The notes under the pieces were generated by a model that saw only the letters and a list, made by a program, of their open reading frames with translations, did no database searches and had not been told where the DNA came from. Positions 31,366-38,876 of a stretch of 64,000 nt of DNA are shown here, one piece after another. Position 1 is the first letter of the stretch; the number at the start of each line of letters is the position of its first letter. The position numbers were made by a program, and so were the translations under genes. This DNA comes from Ferruginibacter sp. GTDB lineage: Bacteria > Bacteroidota > Bacteroidia > Chitinophagales > Chitinophagaceae. The DNA is taken from the NCBI GenBank assembly GCA_013141115.1, contig JABFRP010000002.1:124001-188000 (forward strand), given 5' to 3'.

Positions 31366-31980
31366 ATGGCCGCCAAGTTAAAAGCCATCGACGTCTACAT
31401 TGCTAAATCTGCAGGTTTTGCAAAACCCATTTTAAATCATATTCGTGAGCTGGTTCACAAAACCTGCCCCGAAGTAGAAGAAAAAATGAAATGGAGTATG
31501 CCCTTTTTTGATTACAAAGGCGTAATGCTGTGTCACATGGCCGCATTTAAACAACATGCTGTAATGAGTTTTTGGAAGGCATCGCTGATGAAAGATCCGG
31601 TACTGATGGCAAATGCCCAATCAGAATCATCGATGGGGCATTTAGGAAGATTAACCTCCATGAAAGATCTGCCTCCGGATAAAAAATTAGCCGCCTGGAT
31701 AAAAGAAGCGATGGCTTTAAATGATACAGGCATTAAAGTAGTTAAACCAAAATCAACAGAAAAAAAAGAACTGGCAGTACCTGATTATTTTCTTAAAGCA
31801 CTGAGTAAAAACAAAAAAGCATTGCAAACCTTTGAAGCCTTTGCTTACTCACATAAAAAAGAATATATACAATGGATCACCGAAGCAAAAACCGAAGTAA
31901 CAAGAAATAAAAGAATGAGCAGTGCAATAGAAATGATAGCAGAAGGCAAAAGCAGGAACTGGAAGTACGCTAAAAAATAA
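31366..31980 (+). CDS. DUF1801/YdeI-OmdA family protein
   Basis: This 204-residue protein combines a DUF1801 (YdhG-like) domain at the N-terminus (VDVYIAKSAGFAKPILNHIR-like segment, then EEKMKWSMPFFDYKGVMLCH) with a C-terminal OmdA/YdeI segment (DYFLKALSKNKKALQTFEAF, KKEYIQWITEAKTEVTRNKR). These are widespread small cytoplasmic proteins; the YdeI name comes from a link to antimicrobial-peptide resistance, but no reaction is known. It starts six bases after the AbiEii gene yet has normal host-like composition. Confidence 0.82.
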   Translation: MAAKLKAIDVYIAKSAGFAKPILNHIRELVHKTCPEVEEKMKWSMPFFDYKGVMLCHMAAFKQHAVMSFWKASLMKDPVLMANAQSESSMGHLGRLTSMKDLPPDKKLAAWIKEAMALNDTGIKVVKPKSTEKKELAVPDYFLKALSKNKKALQTFEAFAYSHKKEYIQWITEAKTEVTRNKRMSSAIEMIAEGKSRNWKYAKK

Positions 31981-31982
31981 AA

Positions 31983-32309
31983 TCACTTTTTCTTACTCAC
32001 CAAATTGTAAGAATGATCTACCATTTCTTTCAATTGCTTTTTAGATAAAGTGCCGTCTACAATAATTGTATTCCAGTGCTTTTTATTCATGTGGTAGCCT
32101 GGCAACACTGCTTCAGGAAATTCTTCTCTTAATTCAATAGCTTTATCAGGATCGCACTTTACATTAAACTGTAGTGGATTACTGTCTAATCCCGTTAATA
32201 AAAATATTTTCTCCTTTACTTTAAACACTAAAGTATCCTCGCCAAAAGGAAAGCCTTCGGTAACATCCGGTTTTTGCAAAATATATTCTCTTAATTCTTC
32301 AATATTCAT
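31983..32309 (-). CDS. MmcQ/YjbR family protein
   Basis: This 108-residue protein matches the MmcQ/YjbR fold, a CyaY-like double-wing domain. EELREYILQKPDVTEGFPFG opens it, FKVKEKIFLLTGLD and LQFNVKCDPDKAIELREEFP are family segments, and GYHMNKKHWNTIIVDGTL carries the near-invariant HW pair. It is described as DNA-binding but its role is unknown. It converges on the DUF1801 gene with two bases between them. Confidence 0.88.
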   Translation of the reverse strand: MNIEELREYILQKPDVTEGFPFGEDTLVFKVKEKIFLLTGLDSNPLQFNVKCDPDKAIELREEFPEAVLPGYHMNKKHWNTIIVDGTLSKKQLKEMVDHSYNLVSKKK

Positions 32310-32335
32310 GTGTAATAATTTGGCCAGGAAAATTA

Positions 32336-32950
32336 CTAACTATTGTTGAGTTTTTTTGTAACTACATTCTGTAATTCTTTAAGGCGGTACAACACTTCTT
32401 CCAAACGATTTTTAGGAATGCCCGTTTGTATCATACAAAATAATTGCATTTCCTGTGCAATAACAGTACAATTAAATTGTTTTAATACCATCATCACTTC
32501 ATTCATTTGTGTATAGTCAAACTCAATACTGTATTTTAATTCCACCTGCTTTTGTATAATTGGCGTAACCTGAAAAGCCATTGAAGCTGCCATTTTATAC
32601 GCATTGATCAACCCTGGCACACCCAGCAATGTACCGCCCCAGTAACGTACTACAATCACCGCTACATTGGTCAGATCTTTGCTATCAATTTGCCCCAGTA
32701 TAGGTTTTCCGGCAGTGCCAGAAGGTTCGCCATCATCGCTGCTGCGAAAATTATTACCATCGGTACCAATGCGGTAAGCAAAACAATGATGCACTGCTTT
32801 AGGATGTTCTTTCTTTAAAATTTGCAATTGCTTTTTAAAATCATCTGCTGTTTCAATAGGGAAAGCGTAAGCAATAAATTTACTTCCCCTGTCTTTAAAT
32901 TCGGCAGTGGATGTTTGAGCAATAGTGTTATAAAATCCTTTTTCTTCCAT
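32336..32950 (-). CDS. YigZ/IMPACT family protein
   Basis: This 204-residue protein has the UPF0029/IMPACT N-terminal domain with FKDRGSKFIAYAFPIETADD, HHCFAYRIGTDGNNFRSSDD, GEPSGTAGKPILGQI and VVRYWGGTLLGVPGLINAYK. A smaller C-terminal ferredoxin-like domain (DUF1949) follows. Relatives of eukaryotic IMPACT are linked to translational stress control; bacterial function is not settled. Confidence 0.92.
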   Translation of the reverse strand: MEEKGFYNTIAQTSTAEFKDRGSKFIAYAFPIETADDFKKQLQILKKEHPKAVHHCFAYRIGTDGNNFRSSDDGEPSGTAGKPILGQIDSKDLTNVAVIVVRYWGGTLLGVPGLINAYKMAASMAFQVTPIIQKQVELKYSIEFDYTQMNEVMMVLKQFNCTVIAQEMQLFCMIQTGIPKNRLEEVLYRLKELQNVVTKKLNNS

Positions 32951-33022
32951 TCTAAAAAACAGTTAAACTAAAATATACATTCGCTTTTGTCTTCTACATT
33001 TCCCCTTTAGGGGAAAGGGGTT

Positions 33023-33907
33023 CTATCCATAAGCTATTAATGCAATCGCTGCAATAGCTAAAACAATTCCTACCCAGTTGATCAGCGATAATTTTTCTTT
33101 AAACAATACCCACGCCGCCACTGCACTAAACAACACAATACCCATATTATTTACCGGTATTATTGCAGATGAGTTGCCTTTGTACGCTGTGATCACTCTT
33201 CCTAAAAACCAAATAGAAAAATAATTGGGTATGCCAATAATAATACCTGCCAGTAATGCTTTAAAAGAAAACTGTTGTTTACCCGTTGCAATTTGTATTA
33301 ACAAAACTATTAAGCCAATACCTCCGGCAACTGCAAAAGCAGTGATCAAAAAATTATTGAAATTATCTGCCGGGTTATTAAAAAAATTATTTTTTACATA
33401 CACAATTAAAGTATCCAGCAAACCACTGCTGATGAACAATAACACCGGCAGCAATAATAAAAGTTGTTTGCTTTTTCCAGGTTCTGTATTATTTTTTTGA
33501 GAAGGATAACAGGTTAAAACAACAGCGATCAATGCTACTGCAATACCTGCAATTTTTAATGCGGTTGAATTTTCGTTGTATAAATAAATAGAAAATACAA
33601 AGGGAATTACCATGGAAAGTTTGTTAGCCACCGATGCAACAGCTACGCCCAATTTTTGTGTGGTAAACCCAATTACATTAAAAATACTGATAAACATTAC
33701 CCCCATTACCAATGCCCAAACAAACCATGGTGCATTTACATTTTCTTTATTTACTGGAAAAGAGCCGTTGACAATAGCACCAGTACAAACACAGGCTATA
33801 TAGTTAAATACAATGGCCTGCAAGGTATTGATGTTAAGCCTTTGCAATACTTTAAACGAAAGGGTTAAATAAGAGCTGAATAAAATGCTGCCAACTAAAT
33901 ATATCAT
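33023..33907 (-). CDS. EamA/DMT family transporter
   Basis: This 294-residue protein has ten membrane helices in two EamA-like repeats, with IFNVIGFTTQKLGVAVASVA in the first half and SSAIIPVNNMGIVLFSAVAA in the second, followed by FKEKLSLINWVGIVLAI. Members of the drug/metabolite transporter superfamily export or exchange small metabolites; the substrate is unknown. Its ATG overlaps the ribD stop by four bases. If it is co-transcribed, a link to flavin or purine metabolites is possible but unsupported. A short C-rich palindrome (32999-33021) abuts its stop codon. Confidence 0.85.
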   Translation of the reverse strand: MIYLVGSILFSSYLTLSFKVLQRLNINTLQAIVFNYIACVCTGAIVNGSFPVNKENVNAPWFVWALVMGVMFISIFNVIGFTTQKLGVAVASVANKLSMVIPFVFSIYLYNENSTALKIAGIAVALIAVVLTCYPSQKNNTEPGKSKQLLLLLPVLLFISSGLLDTLIVYVKNNFFNNPADNFNNFLITAFAVAGGIGLIVLLIQIATGKQQFSFKALLAGIIIGIPNYFSIWFLGRVITAYKGNSSAIIPVNNMGIVLFSAVAAWVLFKEKLSLINWVGIVLAIAAIALIAYG

Positions 33908-34950
33908 TGCCTGGTATTTGTAAAATATGCGATGTTATCGGTGAGTAAAATTTGTTCTGTCTGTAATTTTTGGAGTTGCAATATAGGTGCATTTATTCCT
34001 TCAGCAATTTTCATTTCCATATTTGTAATTACCCTGGCCTCATCCCATAAATTTTCATCAATAAATGACTGTAGTAATTTTGCACCGCCTTCTATTATTA
34101 CCGATTGTATTTGCAGCTGGTATAATGCGTTTAAAATTTGCGGAATAACCTTGTTGCTTTTATCAATTTTATAATAGGAAAGCATTTCAGTCTGCTCATC
34201 TTTGTATTGATTAAAGACGATCGTTTTAACGGTGCCGTCAAATAATTTTAAGGTGGCAGGTAATTTTAAATCCAAATCAATTACCAATCTTACCGGATTG
34301 TTGCCCGGATAAAGTCTTGCAGTTAAAGCCGGATCATCTTTTAAAGCCGTGTTGGTACCCACCATTATTGCAGCTTCTTCTGCACGCCATTGATGTACTA
34401 AACGGTTGGTAAATTCATTGCTGATAAAAATTCTTTCGTCATCATTGCCTGCAATTTTTCCATTGCTGCTTTGCGCCCATTTTAAAATAATATACGGTCT
34501 TTTCTTTTGATGAAAAGTAAAAAAACGTTTATTCAAATCGATGGCTTCTGCTTCCAAAATACCAACGGCTACATTAACCCCGGCAGCTTTTAATTTCTCA
34601 ATGCCCTTACCATCTACTGCCGCAAAACTATCTCTGCAACCAATAACCACATGTGGAATTTTGTGCTTAATGATCAGATTGGCACAAGGCGGTGTTTTGC
34701 CAAAATGAGCGCAAGGCTCCAGCGAAACATACAAAGTGCTTTTTTCAATCAGGCATTTATTTTCTTCCGCAACACTATCTATGCAATTTACCTCGGCGTG
34801 TGCCTTACCGTAATGTTGATGAAACCCCTCTCCTATAATTGCATTATCATACACCAAAACCGCCCCTACCATTGGGTTGGGCGCTACATATCCTGCACCC
34901 AACCGGGCCAGTTGTAAACAGCGATGCATATATTTTTCAACAACAGTCAA
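33904..34950 (-). CDS. ribD: Bifunctional riboflavin biosynthesis deaminase/reductase RibD
   Basis: RibD deaminates and then reduces the pyrimidine intermediate of riboflavin synthesis. The N-terminal cytidine-deaminase-like domain shows the zinc site HAEVNCI and PCAHFGKTPPCANLI. The C-terminal reductase has ILKWAQSSNGKIAGNDDERI and VIIEGGAKLLQSFIDENLWD. 348 residues is normal. The frame opens with a TTG at 34950; an in-frame ATG at 34929 (MHRCLQLARL) is an alternative. The -7 element at 34955-34962 would place the transcript start close to the TTG. Confidence 0.94.
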   Translation of the reverse strand: MTVVEKYMHRCLQLARLGAGYVAPNPMVGAVLVYDNAIIGEGFHQHYGKAHAEVNCIDSVAEENKCLIEKSTLYVSLEPCAHFGKTPPCANLIIKHKIPHVVIGCRDSFAAVDGKGIEKLKAAGVNVAVGILEAEAIDLNKRFFTFHQKKRPYIILKWAQSSNGKIAGNDDERIFISNEFTNRLVHQWRAEEAAIMVGTNTALKDDPALTARLYPGNNPVRLVIDLDLKLPATLKLFDGTVKTIVFNQYKDEQTEMLSYYKIDKSNKVIPQILNALYQLQIQSVIIEGGAKLLQSFIDENLWDEARVITNMEMKIAEGINAPILQLQKLQTEQILLTDNIAYFTNTRQ

Positions 34951-34954
34951 GTTG

Positions 34955-34962
34955 CAAAAGTA
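34955..34962 (-). promoter_or_regulatory. -7 element for ribD
   Basis: On the minus strand this reads TACTTTTG, matching TAnnTTTG, a few bases before the TTG at 34950. Confidence 0.4.
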
Positions 34963-34979
34963 CGCATCAAAAAATAAAC

Positions 34980-34987
34980 TATGTTTG
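34980..34987 (+). promoter_or_regulatory. -7 element for prmC
   Basis: TATGTTTG matches TAnnTTTG. It contains the upstream in-frame ATG at 34981, so translation more likely starts at the ATG at 34993, close to the predicted transcript start. Confidence 0.45.
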
Positions 34988-34992
34988 CAAAG

Positions 34993-35844
34993 ATGAACAG
35001 CAAAGAATTATACCGGAATTTTTTAGTGGAATTGCAATCTGTTTACGAGCTGAGTGAAGCCACAGTAATTACCGATTGGGTATTTGAAAATGTGGCCAAT
35101 ATAAAAAAAGCTGATCTTATTAAAAACCCTCTGCAAAAAATACCCCGGCCCGTTCTTATTAAATTGGCAGCAAAGCAGGAAGAATTGCTGCAGCACAAAC
35201 CCGTGCAATATGTAATGGGTAATACTACGTTTTACAACATGCAGTTTCAGGTAAATGATAAGGTATTAATACCCCGGCCCGAAACCGAAGAGATGACCAA
35301 TATGATCATCAGCAGTTACCGGTTTGAACAAAAGCAGATCAGCATTTTAGATATTGGTACCGGAAGCGGCTGTATAGCCATTGCTGTAAAAAAACATTTA
35401 CCTTCTTCTAAAGTAATAGCATTAGATGTAAGTGAAGAGGCTTTGGATATTGCCAGGGCAAATGCCATTACTAACAAAACAAATATACAGTGTACCCTGT
35501 TTGATTTTTTGGATGAAAGCCGCTGGCCCGAGCTGATGCTATTTGACATCATCATCAGTAACCCACCTTATATACCGGTTAACGAAAAAAAGTTAATGGA
35601 TAAAAATGTGGTGAACTTTGAGCCGCACAGTGCTTTATTTGTGCCCGATAATCAGCCTTTATTGTTCTACGAAAAAATAGCCAGATTTGGCAGAAACCAT
35701 TTAAACTACAATGGTAAAATTTTTGTGGAAACACATGAAGATTACACCAAAGAAGTAGCAGCACTTTTTGCAGCCACTTACCAGCAGGTGCTTATTAAAA
35801 AAGATATGTTTGGAAAAGAAAGAATAGTAATTGCCAGTTATTGA
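34993..35844 (+). CDS. prmC: Release factor glutamine methyltransferase PrmC
   Basis: PrmC/HemK methylates the GGQ glutamine of peptide-release factors using S-adenosylmethionine. The SAM motif I is ILDIGTGSGCIAIAVKKHL, the catalytic NPPY is in IISNPPYIPVNEK, and the substrate-side segment is VLIPRPETEEMTNMII. About 283 residues is typical. I start it at 34993 because the earlier ATG lies inside the promoter. It converges directly with the exbD-like gene: its stop is adjacent to that stop with no gap. Confidence 0.95.
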   Translation: MNSKELYRNFLVELQSVYELSEATVITDWVFENVANIKKADLIKNPLQKIPRPVLIKLAAKQEELLQHKPVQYVMGNTTFYNMQFQVNDKVLIPRPETEEMTNMIISSYRFEQKQISILDIGTGSGCIAIAVKKHLPSSKVIALDVSEEALDIARANAITNKTNIQCTLFDFLDESRWPELMLFDIIISNPPYIPVNEKKLMDKNVVNFEPHSALFVPDNQPLLFYEKIARFGRNHLNYNGKIFVETHEDYTKEVAALFAATYQQVLIKKDMFGKERIVIASY

Positions 35845-36246
35845 TTATTGACTACTGATAGATGCCGATGTGGTAGCACCCAGTTTTCTTGCCACTGCCA
35901 TTATCTTCACAATATCTTTCCACGCCACTAAAGAATCTGCATTAATAACTACCGCAGGTTTTGTGGTATCACCGGTAATAATATGCGTTCTTAAATTAGA
36001 CTCCAGAGAATCGAAATTAATTTTTTGCTGCCCCACATACACCACCCTGTCCTTATTAATACTTACAATTACACTTTGCTTGGCCTTGGTTTTGCTTTCC
36101 GCTTTAGGATTACTCATCTTAATTACATTGGGGTTAGCCAGCGTAGAAATAATTAAGAAGAAGAACATCAATATAAATAAGATATCATTCAGCGGACCGG
36201 TATCCACTTCTGCATGATCTTCGTTAAACTTTTTTCTTAAACTCAT
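35845..36246 (-). CDS. ExbD/TolR family biopolymer transport protein
   Basis: This 133-residue protein has one N-terminal membrane helix (LNDILFILMFFFLIISTLAN) with the conserved Asp of the proton path (DTGPLNDILF), and a periplasmic domain ending VARKLGATTSASISS. It works with the ExbB-like protein upstream as a proton-driven motor, either for TonB-dependent transport or for cell-envelope (Tol-like) work. No TonB or TolA gene is adjacent. A GTGAG palindrome separates the two genes. Confidence 0.88.
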   Translation of the reverse strand: MSLRKKFNEDHAEVDTGPLNDILFILMFFFLIISTLANPNVIKMSNPKAESKTKAKQSVIVSINKDRVVYVGQQKINFDSLESNLRTHIITGDTTKPAVVINADSLVAWKDIVKIMAVARKLGATTSASISSQ

Positions 36247-36283
36247 GGTGTATAGTTCTTTTAAATTTATTTGTCTTTATTTT

Positions 36284-36345
36284 CGTGAGTGGTGAGTCGT
36301 CAGTCGTGAGTAAAAAAACTCACGCCTCACCATTCACCACTCACG
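36284..36345. repeat. GTGAG-word palindrome without a gene, between ExbB and ExbD genes
   Basis: The arms CGTGAGTGGTGAGT and TTCACCACTCACG are inverted around an internal CGTGAGT-AAAAAA-ACTCACG hairpin. The words match those enclosing the S23 gene (5442-5470 and 5870-5897), so this looks like an empty form of the same element. It would fold in the ExbB-ExbD transcript. Confidence 0.7.
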
Positions 36346-36349
36346 CTTC

Positions 36350-37033
36350 TTACCTCGTTGGTTCCTGTAAAATATCTACAAATTCTGCGCTGGCTGCATC
36401 CATTTTATTTTCCACTTTCTTTATCTGCACTTTTAAAAAGCTATAGCCCAGGTAAGAGATGATACCAATAATTAAACCTGTTGCAGAGGTGATCATTTTA
36501 ATATAAATACCATCTGCAATGGTGTTAGGTGTATACTCCGATGTGGCAGCAATACCTTTAAAAAGTGCCAGCATACCAATGATGGTTCCTAAGAAACCAA
36601 ACAGCGGTGCAATACGGGAAATAATAGACAGGATATCTACATTTTTTTCCAGCTTATACATTTCCAGCACCCCCACATTATCCATACTTTTTTCAATGGC
36701 GTCAATAGGTTTACCAATACGCTGAATACCTTTATCAATAATTCTTGCTACAGGATTGTTGGTATTTTTAGCCAGGTTTCTTGCAGCAGTAACATTACCG
36801 GTAACAATATTATCCTTAATAATACTCATAAAATTCTCTTCAATTTTACTGGCTTTGTTAATGGCAATAATACGTTCGATAAAAAAGAAGATAGCCACAG
36901 CCAGTAGTGCCAGTAATGGAATCATCAGTAATCCACCTTTTGCCAAAACGCCCCATACCGATTCTACCTGCGGTGCTGCTATTGCTTTTGCAACACCTGC
37001 TGTGTCTGCCTGTAATAAAAAAATGTCAAACAT
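36350..37033 (-). CDS. MotA/TolQ/ExbB proton channel family protein
   Basis: This 227-residue protein has three membrane segments (LLMIPLLALLAVAIFFFIER; ISRIAPLFGFLGTIIGMLAL; SATGLIIGIISYLGYSF) and the family core GTIIGMLALFKGIA. It forms the pentameric proton channel of a TolQR/ExbBD-type motor with the ExbD-like protein 103 bases downstream. The repeat palindrome between them may set their relative expression. Confidence 0.92.
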   Translation of the reverse strand: MFDIFLLQADTAGVAKAIAAPQVESVWGVLAKGGLLMIPLLALLAVAIFFFIERIIAINKASKIEENFMSIIKDNIVTGNVTAARNLAKNTNNPVARIIDKGIQRIGKPIDAIEKSMDNVGVLEMYKLEKNVDILSIISRIAPLFGFLGTIIGMLALFKGIAATSEYTPNTIADGIYIKMITSATGLIIGIISYLGYSFLKVQIKKVENKMDAASAEFVDILQEPTR

Positions 37034-37199
37034 GTTTAAGCTGATTTAGGAACAAATGTAATTGTTTAATTTATTATTTCATTTCTTGTACACTATAATT
37101 GTGCCAATACATTGCAAGATTAATTGCTAAACGAACACAATGCAAAATTGCTGCTTAAAGAATTGTTAATCTTACCTGTGCAATTTAGGTTACAAAAAA

Positions 37200-37227
37200 A
37201 AGAGTCCCCAACAAGTTGGGGACTCTT
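37200..37227 (-). terminator. Terminator of the SPFH gene
   Basis: AAGAGTCCCCAAC and GTTGGGGACTCTT form a perfect 13-bp stem with a two-base loop, followed on the minus strand by seven T. It lies 18 bases past the SPFH stop. Confidence 0.85.
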
Positions 37228-37244
37228 AAAATATTATATTAAAA

Positions 37245-38171
37245 TTATTTCTTGCTCTCCAGCTGCGTCATGGCCATTATTTGCTTCATGGTTTTTTCCA
37301 TACCATCACTACCGCCATCTAAAAATATCACATTACCTTTTCCATATTCTGCAAAGTTCTTTATCGCTTCTACCCACATGCTAAATAAAATAACATTGGT
37401 ATCTAAATTAGCCTGCTTCATTTCATTAGCAGCCTGGCTCATACCTTTTGCTACTTCTTCTCTAAACAATGCCACACCCTGGCCACGTAATTGCGCCGCC
37501 AATCTTTCTGCTTCGGCTGCAATTTTAATAGCATTACCTTCTGCTTCTGCCGCTTTGGTTTTAGTAATTAATAAAGCTTGCCCTTCATTTTCGGCTGCCG
37601 CTTTAAGGTTATTACTGGCCACCACTTTGCTCATACTGGTAATAATGGCTTCATCAAAAGTGATGTCGTTAATTTGCAGATCCTGCAAATGATAACCCCA
37701 GCTTTCCAAAGCCACATCTACCTGCTCTTTTACATTTTCTACAATATCCCGGCGTACGTTCAATACTTCCGCCTGCTTTTTAGTACTAACAAATGCACGG
37801 ATGCTTCCTTCCACCGTTCTTATCAGCGCCTGCATCAGATCTTTATCGCTGATAAATTTAAAAGCCACTCTCTGTATCGTTTCTTCCTGTTCGTTTTGTA
37901 CCGAATACAGCAGCATACTTTTAAAATACACATTGGCCTGATCCACTGTTACGGCCTGAAACTCCAGCTCCACCGAGCGGTTTTGAATACTTACTTTTTT
38001 GTAGATCTGCTCCAGGATAGGAATTTTAAAATTCAATCCCGGCCGCATGATGCGCTGGTATTTACCAAACATGGTAACCACGCCAATTAAACCCTGGTTG
38101 ATGGTAACAAAGCATTGCAAAAGCACAAATACTATAACCAGTACCCACCAGTAATCTTTTAATAAATCCAT
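37245..38171 (-). CDS. SPFH/band 7 domain membrane protein (stomatin/QmcA-like)
   Basis: This 308-residue protein has an N-terminal membrane helix (YWWVLVIVFVLLQCFVTI), then a band 7 domain with GVVTMFGKYQRIMRPGLNFK and SVQNRSVELEFQ-type strands, ALIRTVEGSIRAFVSTKKQA and LQDLQINDITFDEAI. A long Ala/Glu-rich coiled coil follows (AAEAEGNAIKIAAEAERLAA). Such proteins oligomerise in membrane microdomains and modulate proteases or other membrane proteins. No NfeD partner is adjacent. Confidence 0.9.
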   Translation of the reverse strand: MDLLKDYWWVLVIVFVLLQCFVTINQGLIGVVTMFGKYQRIMRPGLNFKIPILEQIYKKVSIQNRSVELEFQAVTVDQANVYFKSMLLYSVQNEQEETIQRVAFKFISDKDLMQALIRTVEGSIRAFVSTKKQAEVLNVRRDIVENVKEQVDVALESWGYHLQDLQINDITFDEAIITSMSKVVASNNLKAAAENEGQALLITKTKAAEAEGNAIKIAAEAERLAAQLRGQGVALFREEVAKGMSQAANEMKQANLDTNVILFSMWVEAIKNFAEYGKGNVIFLDGGSDGMEKTMKQIMAMTQLESKK

Positions 38172-38236
38172 AGTTGTAAAATTTAAATTGAAGGTAGATA
38201 TTTTTTTGTGTTACCGGCATAAAATCTTTAAGTGTT

Positions 38237-38257
38237 AGGGTTGTCAACCTTTGGAAG
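38237..38257. repeat. Left half of the 33-bp palindrome split by the IS element
   Basis: AGGGTTGTCAACCTTTGGAAG is the left part of the same palindrome found whole at 42104-42136 and 42869-42901. It ends in the 8-bp TTTGGAAG (38250-38257) that is repeated after the element at 41746-41753. Here the arm has GTCAACC rather than GCCAACC. Confidence 0.85.
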
Positions 38258-38282
38258 GGCATTAACAACTAAAGAGGTACAG
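38258..38282. repeat. Left terminal inverted repeat of the IS element
   Basis: The sequence starts GGCATTAAC and ends AGGTACAG. It aligns with the reverse complement of 41721-41745 at 18 of 25 positions. Confidence 0.8.
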
Positions 38283-38317
38283 CCATAAACTACTTAAAAA
38301 GTGTTTATGGCTTTTTT
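38281..38317 (+). terminator. Inward-reading terminator at the left end of the IS element
   Basis: AGCCATAAAC pairs perfectly with GTTTATGGCT (38302-38311) across an 11-base loop and is followed by six or more T. It would stop transcription entering from the left flank, a usual insulation of IS ends. Confidence 0.7.
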
Positions 38318-38318
38318 T

Positions 38319-38504
38319 ATGGGTTCAAATAAAATAACTATCGAAGAAATTAAATTTGATGCCGAAGTAATTAGATTAAAAGATTTAATGCGAACTACAG
38401 CAATTGCCCTCAATGATAGGATTAAATTACTTATGAAAGAGAACAATATTACTGCTGATTGGTCTCCGCTGTCCGAGGTTTTTCCCTTACATAGTACATC
38501 TTAA
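38319..38504 (+). CDS. Small ORF at the left end of the IS element
   Basis: A 61-codon frame starting ATG at 38319 encodes MGSNKITIEEIKFDAEVIRL and then KDLMRTTAIALNDRIKLLMK, a charged helical segment. Its last 56 bases run over the end of the convergent gene. I do not recognise it. It may be a real small protein or the truncated start of a longer gene. Confidence 0.3.
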   Translation: MGSNKITIEEIKFDAEVIRLKDLMRTTAIALNDRIKLLMKENNITADWSPLSEVFPLHSTS

Positions 38505-38841
38505 TGTCACCTTCTATTAAATAAAGGTCTCCAATATAAGAGTTTAAAAAATCTATTTGCAATCTGTATTGTCTCTTTTCACCAGACGTTTTAACAAACA
38601 TATCCATGTATACATTTCCTACATCATCCATTAATATTTCATATTGCACTATTCGGTCTGCTTCTTTAACTGGTAGTTGCCAAATAGTTAAGCTGCCTTT
38701 TTCATCTATACTTGCAGGCTTATCAAATCTTATTTTCTGGGTATTATCCGATACTCCATTTAAATACCAATTACCTTCTAAGCCATCTATTACTAATTGA
38801 ATTTGTTTTCTCTTTTGTTCATCCGTCCATTTATTTTCCAT
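38449..38841 (-). CDS. IS passenger protein of unknown function
   Basis: This 130-residue protein is read away from the transposase, 35 bases from its start. It is hydrophilic with alternating short strands (GLEGNWYLNGVSDNTQKIRF, GSLTIWQLPVKEADRIVQYE, LQIDFLNSYIGDLYLIEGDI), suggesting a small beta barrel. No signal peptide, membrane helix or known motif is seen. Being inside the element it is cargo, and its function is unknown. Confidence 0.55.
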   Translation of the reverse strand: MENKWTDEQKRKQIQLVIDGLEGNWYLNGVSDNTQKIRFDKPASIDEKGSLTIWQLPVKEADRIVQYEILMDDVGNVYMDMFVKTSGEKRQYRLQIDFLNSYIGDLYLIEGDIKMYYVREKPRTAETNQQ

Positions 38842-38876
38842 ATCAGTTGTTTTGAATATACTAAAATACTAATTAT

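Noticed and set aside
38062..38268. 68-codon minus-strand frame upstream of the SPFH gene
   Set aside because: It crosses the palindrome half and the IS left end and overlaps the SPFH start; it has no coding character.
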